Origin: Paraphaeosphaeria minitans
Lineage: Eukaryota; Ascomycota; Dothideomycetes; Pleosporales; Didymosphaeriaceae
NCBI GenBank assembly: GCA_015832175.1
Contig: WJXW01000014.1
Location: forward strand, 496,001 to 560,000
DNA length: 64,000 nucleotides
Direction: 5' to 3'
Shown here in pieces: positions 59,285 through 64,000 of this stretch. Both the position numbers and the translations under genes were made by a program. The notes beneath the pieces are model-generated. The model was not told the origin of the DNA. It did not search any database and saw only the letters and a program-made list of their open reading frames with translations. Position 1 is the stretch's first letter; every line of letters begins with the position of its first letter.

Positions 59285-60467
59285 GACGTCCAGCACGTCA
59301 CCTTCTCCCCCGTCGTCTCCGTGCTTCGGATACTTTCTATACCAATCCTTCGGATCGCCCCCGGGCACACACAGGCCCAAGCGCCAGAAATAATCCCTGT
59401 GCGCGAAGAACAACTCCCAGAACCGGAAGCGCGCGGGGACACCCCGTCCCGCAGACTCGGCATCGGAGCCCGCGATGCAACTCCCATCTTCGTCGCCGCG
59501 GCAATGCCGGATGTCCTCCCGAGCGAACGGGAGCGCAGGCGCAGAGACGAAGAGTTCCTCGCCGTGCATGGCGTAGCCCCACTCGGCGAGGGGCAGCAGG
59601 GGCACGGGGTCGGAGGCGTGGGTGACCCGGTGGTATCTGCTCGCGGGGCGACCGGAGGAGATGTCGAAGCGGGCGTTGATGTAGGACGCGAGGGCTGCGT
59701 TGCCGACGCGCGGCTCGCCGAAGGTGGTGACGCTGGGATGCCAGCCTCGCGCGCGGAGATCGAGGGCGGCCAGGGCGGCGACGGCGCCGCCGAGGGAGTG
59801 GCCCACCAGCACGATGTCGTAGGAGGGGTGCGTGTTTATGGCTTCGGTGAGCTGGGGGAGGATGGTTTTGCGCGTGTGCAGCCACGAGGTGTAGAAGCCG
59901 GTGTGGACGGTGCAGTTTGTGCATTTGGGGGGGTCGGCTGGGCGAGGGGCGAGGAAGTCGGATGTAGCGCCATCGTCGTCGCCGCCTGGGTAGGGCACGT
60001 ATTCCTGGGGGATGGTGGAGAGGTCGACGATGGTGTTGGCGAGGGAGTAGGTGCCGCGGAAGGCGACGAGGATGCGCGGGCGGGACGGCGGGTGCGAGAG
60101 GGCGATGTAGCCGCAGGAGTCGCTGAAGAGGGGGCCGGTGTTCCAGGCCTGCGTACGTTCATCAGCTATCGGGCGTTGCGATGCGTGCGGGAAATGTGCG
60201 CACAGTGACCAGCTCGAAATCGTTGAAGTCGTCGTCGTCGCAGTGGCTGGCGCAGCTGAAAGGCTTCGCGATGCCGAGCCCGGCGGTGCCCACGCAGTAG
60301 GAGATGTCGACTATGCGGGCCAGCTCCTCGAGGTGGAAGAAGAGCTCGCGGGAGATGGTGTCATTGGCGGGCGTGGAGAGGGGTGTGGAAAGGCGAAGAG
60401 CGCCTGCGCTGCGGATAACAAAGACAAGACATAGCACGCTGAATAGGAGGCCGGAAGCGCTGCCCAT
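59273..60467 (-). CDS. Secreted class 3 lipase (alpha/beta hydrolase) ending in VDEL
   Basis: Two exons (intron 60149-60209) give an exact 377 residues from ATG 60467. Signal peptide: MGSASGLLFSVLCLVFVIRS. Cysteine-bearing ISYCVGTAGLG and PFSCASHC follow. The N-terminal sheet has ILVAFRGTYSLANTIVDLS, where the FRGT motif helps form the oxyanion hole. The nucleophile elbow is VLVGHSLGGAVAALAALDL. The aspartate region is FGEPRVGNAALASYIN with the later THASDPVPLLPL, and the histidine is probably in HGEELF or FFAHRDYFW. It should hydrolyse acylglycerols or related esters. The last residues are DVLDVDEL, resembling an ER-retrieval signal, unusual for a secreted lipase. It is divergent from the membrane-protein gene at 61037. 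Confidence 0.9.
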
Positions 60468-61036
60468 TGAGTAGATGGTCTCACATAGTCTTTGGGTCGA
60501 GTACGCAAGGGTTCGAAGCGGACGAGGGCAACGGTACGAGGCAGTGGCTGATGTCGAGGTGATGAGATGATGAGGTGATGAGGTGACGAGGTCAGGGTGT
60601 GGAGGAGGCATTCATCCGTCTGGGGCCATGTTTGACGCTACCCAGGGGCGACAGTGACCGACTGGGGAAGCAGTGCCGGCCATGCCCGAAGCAGACGCAG
60701 TGCATCGGCTGCGGTGGCGTGTCTTCTTTGCTTGCAGCAGCTCAGCCCAGCGTTGGCGCCAAGGTGGTCCTATGATGTAATGCCCTGTGAAGGGGGCAGG
60801 ATGGTCGCGCCGAGGGACTCAGTGGACGCAGAGTCCCTCATGTCATGATGGACACGCACGCAACCTGCTTACCACAACACCCAACCCTCGTCTAGCACCG
60901 CTCCTGCAGTCCACGCCTTCTGCTGATAAGAAAAACCCCCCCCTCCCCGGGTCTAGACGTTTAGGTCCCCGACGAGCTCGACCCTGCAGAGCTGTCTACC
61001 ACGCACATTCACCCCTCGCAGCGAGGCCGCGACGAC
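60468..61036. other. Divergent promoter region, lipase / membrane protein
   Basis: About 570 bp. A GATGAGGTGATGAGGTGACG short repeat lies near 60562-60590. No gene is supported. Confidence 0.5.
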
Positions 61037-62384
61037 ATGGCGAGCACACAGCACACGGCGTCCATGGAGCCGCTGAGGCAGGACGCCCCGATGCAAATGC
61101 AGCCCAAGGTGGCCGTCGAGCCGCCCACGCCGCAGGAGACGCCCCAGACGGAAGAATGCATCGAGCCGTCACTACACACGGCAAAGGACGGCATCAGCAC
61201 CGCCAACCGCCCACACAGGCACGAAGCCACTCAGCCTGCCACCCACCCATCGCTACAGATCCCCGGCATCACCGTTGCAAACGCAGACGGCACCGCAGAC
61301 GAGCGAGGCCGCTCCACCGTGGCCCAGACGACGACGGATGCAGCCATGCTCAACGGCAACCTCAGCGCCACTGCCTCGCGCGCCCCCTCGCCGAACCCCT
61401 CGGCCCTCTACCCGCACACGCAGGTCGTCTTCGAGGACCCCGACTTTGCCACGCCGCCGCCGCTCAACTACAGCCTGCGCCCCCGCAAGAAGAGCATCTT
61501 CTGGTTCTGGCTGCTGATCTTCCTCGACTGCGTGTGCATGCCCATCGGCCTGTACTTTGGCATGTGGTATGGCCTCACGCGCGACCAGCTCAGCGCCAAC
61601 GCCGTCTTCAGCATCAGCACCGCCCTGCTGGGTACCGTCAGCATCGTCGAGTACTTCATCCGCTTCAACCGGCTGTGGAGGAAGAATTCAAACTGCCGCG
61701 TCATCGGTGCGAAGAGGTTCTACGTGAGTCGTTCTGACATGCAAGACGAATTCATCCGTGCTAATGCCATCGACAGCTCGACTGGTTCCACTGGAACCTC
61801 TCTGTCGGCTGGTTCTTCGTCATGATCGAGCTCATCGCCGGCACCTGCCCACACAACCCGCCCATCCGCGTGCTCGCCATCCCCGCCTCGACCATGCTCT
61901 TTGCCATCGGCGTCGAGCTCCTCATGGTCGACATCCTCCGCATCTTCGGCGTCCGTGCCCCCTGCCGCATCTCCTCGCTGCCCGTGGGCGCCCAGCTGCG
62001 TCCGGGCATCTACGCCTACATCGAAGACATCTGCGCCGTGGACGGCAGCGGCGGCACCGAGTTCCGCCAGCGCCTCAACCTGCGGTACCAGGCGAGCAAG
62101 GCGTTCAGAGAGATGCTGCACCGCTTGACGCTGTTCTGGGCCATTGGCGCCATTGTGTGCTCCGCGGTCACCGTGGCCATTGTGTTTACCATCCAGCGCG
62201 ACGCTGCTTACATCGTACGTTTCCCCCGACGTCCCCTCCAGACTATAGTGCTAATGAAGTCCAGGTCGGCTGGGTCCTCCCCTTCCTCTGGGCCGGCGTC
62301 TGGACCGCCATCACGATCCCCTGGGTGCAGCGCAGCCTGGCGCACGAGTACGAGCAGTGGACGACGGCGAAGTGGAAGGCGTAG
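61037..62384 (+). CDS. Fungal multi-span membrane protein of unknown function (414 aa)
   Basis: Three exons (introns 61724-61776 and 62215-62264) join to exactly 415 codons from ATG 61037. Residues 1-150 are polar and disordered, ending at an arginine/lysine patch (LRPRKKS). Hydrophobic spans follow: IFWFWLLIFLDCVCMPIGLY, FSISTALLGTVSIVEYFI, a third in WFFVMIELIAG, a fourth in ASTMLFAIGVELLMVDI. A fifth is WAIGAIVCSAVTVAIVFTI and a sixth is VGWVLPFLWAGVWTAITI. A soluble loop with a conserved-looking CRISSLPVGAQLRPGIYAYI lies between four and five. This fits a small fungal membrane family, but I do not know its job. No transporter or enzyme motif is seen. Confidence 0.8.
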
Positions 62385-63460
62385 ACCCTCGACTGGCTCG
62401 TTTCCATCGTCCTCTTGTCCCTTTTCGTTCCGATTCCTTCCATTTGTACTATAGCCGACCTTGTGCATGGCGGCGGCGTTTTGGGGCAAGGGTCTACACA
62501 GCCCAATTTGATCTGCTAAACAGGGTGCTATATACCACTTATATGCAAGTACAATGAATGGCGTCTGGGTCGATTCATCTACATTGTCAACATCATCAAT
62601 GAAAGAATACGTTGTTCATTCCATCGGTCCAATGAAGGCTCCCCGCACCACTGCTACCTAGGTGGACTGTCTGATGACGATTGTGTGGAATTCGATGCAG
62701 CGGACCCCCCTTGCGCTGCCCAGCGGCTCCCAAGCCGCGAGATGACGGAGGTCAAGCACGCCCCCTCCCCACTTGGCAGCGATAAGCGGGGACACGGGAA
62801 GCGAGGTTCAAGCTCCGAGGGGGCATCAGGGTAGACTACCTACCTACAAGCTTGTTGGTATTCTATTCTATCCATGGAGGTTTTGTGAGTTTCTGGATTG
62901 GTAGAATTGTGGCTGGTGGGCAGAATGGGATGGTTGCTCTGTGTAGCGTTTATCCTTGGCGCAAAGTCTTCGTGGTTTCCGTCTTGATTATTGAGGTTGT
63001 GGATGGTAGGTAGGTTGTTGGTGCTGTGTTTCCTCCTCGCCCGAGATACGATACGAATCATTTTCTTAATTGGAAGTCGGGTTTCTACGTACCTCCTAGG
63101 TACCTACACAACAGCAAAGAGGGGTCGCGGCGAGGTTGTTCGGAGTGGGATAAGGGGATGTGGGTGTAGGTACGACAGATACCCTTTTTTTTTCTTGGGA
63201 GTCGAGTTTCTAGGTAGATGAAATTGATCGGGGTAGGTAGCAAAACATGCTCATGACGGCGTTTCTAGGTACTCTTCAAGCTTAGCAGACTGGGGAAGTC
63301 ACGCCTCCATTTGTGATCCGAGGATAGATGGGAGACTTGGTGCATAGGTGTGCCATGCAGTTTTCCTTGCATTACTTGTCGCGTCTGGTTAAATCCTATC
63401 TTCCTCTCGTCCTCGGCACCCTCTTCGGTCTGTCGTTGGACCTGCAGCAAAGAACGTCGG
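62385..63460. other. No gene seen; short AGGTACCTAC-type repeats
   Basis: Intergenic sequence with scattered TAGGTAGG / ACCTACC runs (for example near 62835, 63005 and 63090-63105). Confidence 0.5.
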
Positions 63461-63733
63461 ATGACCAGTGAGCCGACTTTTCTCAGTTCTGGATCCGCGA
63501 GCTCTTCAGAAGTTCAGCGGCTGGGGCGTCTAATCTTCAAGAAAAACCGACGAGAAAGAATTGCCTTGGATGCCGAGGACATGGGCACGAAAGAGAAAAA
63601 TGACAGCGATGATAATAGCACGTGTGGCCTTCGAAATGTGCACGAGAGGAAAGCCTATTCGTACCCGGTGCGCAACATAGCCCTGAATAAATACTTTGAA
63701 ACCCGTCCGGGCGGTGTCATAGGTACGTTGTGA
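63461..63733 (+). CDS. Small charged hypothetical ORF (90 aa)
   Basis: ATG at 63461, 90 codons. It begins MTSEPTFLSSGSASSSEV, then a basic stretch (IFKKNRRERIALDAED), an acidic stretch and a tail with KAYSYPVRNIALNKYF. No family is recognised. It may be a chance frame or an exon of an unseen gene. Confidence 0.2.
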   Translation: MTSEPTFLSSGSASSSEVQRLGRLIFKKNRRERIALDAEDMGTKEKNDSDDNSTCGLRNVHERKAYSYPVRNIALNKYFETRPGGVIGTL

Positions 63734-63836
63734 TCATTACGATCTAGCACCGGGCTACGATCCATACCTATCCCCAACCGCGCCTCAAGGTACGCCCCGA
63801 ATCAAACGCTCCACCTCCCACCACACCCTCTCGGGT

Positions 63837-64000
63837 CTAAGAAAGCAGATACACCCGTCCCTCCCACGCCCCCAACACCGCCTCATCGCCAGCCCCCAGC
63901 GACGAAACCAGCAGCTCCCGCCTAGCATCCCCCACGCTCCCGGGCAACTCCAGCTTCTGCGTCTTGCCGGTGAAGTTGCACACCGCGACGGCCCTCTTCC
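63837..64000 (-). CDS. C-terminus of a probable GH13 alpha-glucosidase (maltase), partial at window edge
   Basis: The minus-strand frame entering from the right edge reads KRAVAVCNFTGKTQKLEL, then PGSVGDARRELLVSS and a final AWEGRVYLLS. This matches the C-terminal beta-domain style of fungal maltases, where a NFTG/NFSG block is followed by a short end with YL. The catalytic domain lies outside the window. The call rests on about 53 residues, so another GH13 subfamily is possible. Confidence 0.55.
   Translation of the reverse strand, partial: KRAVAVCNFTGKTQKLELPGSVGDARRELLVSSLGAGDEAVLGAWEGRVYLLS

Overview
The window is nuclear DNA of a filamentous ascomycete (Pezizomycotina; a Dothideomycete is my guess from style). 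Genes are split by short GT-AG introns of about 41-60 nt, and the products are fungal: a Zn2Cys6 regulator, GH7 and GH10 enzymes with a fungal CBM1, a fungal-type telomerase reverse transcriptase, a Dbl/BAR/SH3 RhoGEF, a Zw10/Dsl1 tether and a SET-TPR protein.

Layout. 1-7.2 kb is accessory in character: a broken acidic ORF, a proline-rich ORF cut by an in-frame stop between two homologous repeats, and a CBM1-bearing GH10 xylanase that looks damaged. 7.2-10.4 kb holds an intact SET-TPR gene and a small two-exon membrane-protein gene found only by splicing. 11.0-15.5 kb is the most unusual region: a plus-strand locus of short unique segments separated by at least ten intron-like elements. Each element begins GTAAGTCC or GTAGGTCC, ends in its complement plus AG, and carries covarying internal hairpins. 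16.4-19.1 kb is a zinc-cluster regulator. 19.1-22.0 kb is gene-poor. 22.0-26.5 kb has a GH7 cellulase and a ferric-reductase-type flavocytochrome. 27.3-31.6 kb is a microsatellite-rich desert.

31.6-62.4 kb is a gene-dense core: TBC-domain protein, telomerase reverse transcriptase (nine exons, 1184 codons rebuilt in frame), RhoGEF, a large secreted repeat protein, a beta-lactamase-family relic, Zw10/Dsl1, an M16 metalloprotease, a class 3 lipase and a multi-span membrane protein. The right edge cuts the 3' end of a probable alpha-glucosidase.

How the genes relate. GH10, GH7, the lipase and the ferric reductase fit plant-matter or substrate use, but they do not form one cluster. The core genes are housekeeping: telomere upkeep, Rho and Rab signalling, ER-Golgi tethering and proteolysis. 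Several pairs share divergent promoters (telomerase/RhoGEF, Zw10/M16, lipase/membrane protein). The intron-array locus has no counterpart I recognise and is the best candidate for an undescribed system. The evidence is split on whether it encodes protein. All splice sites here are read by eye from consensus and frame, with no transcript support.
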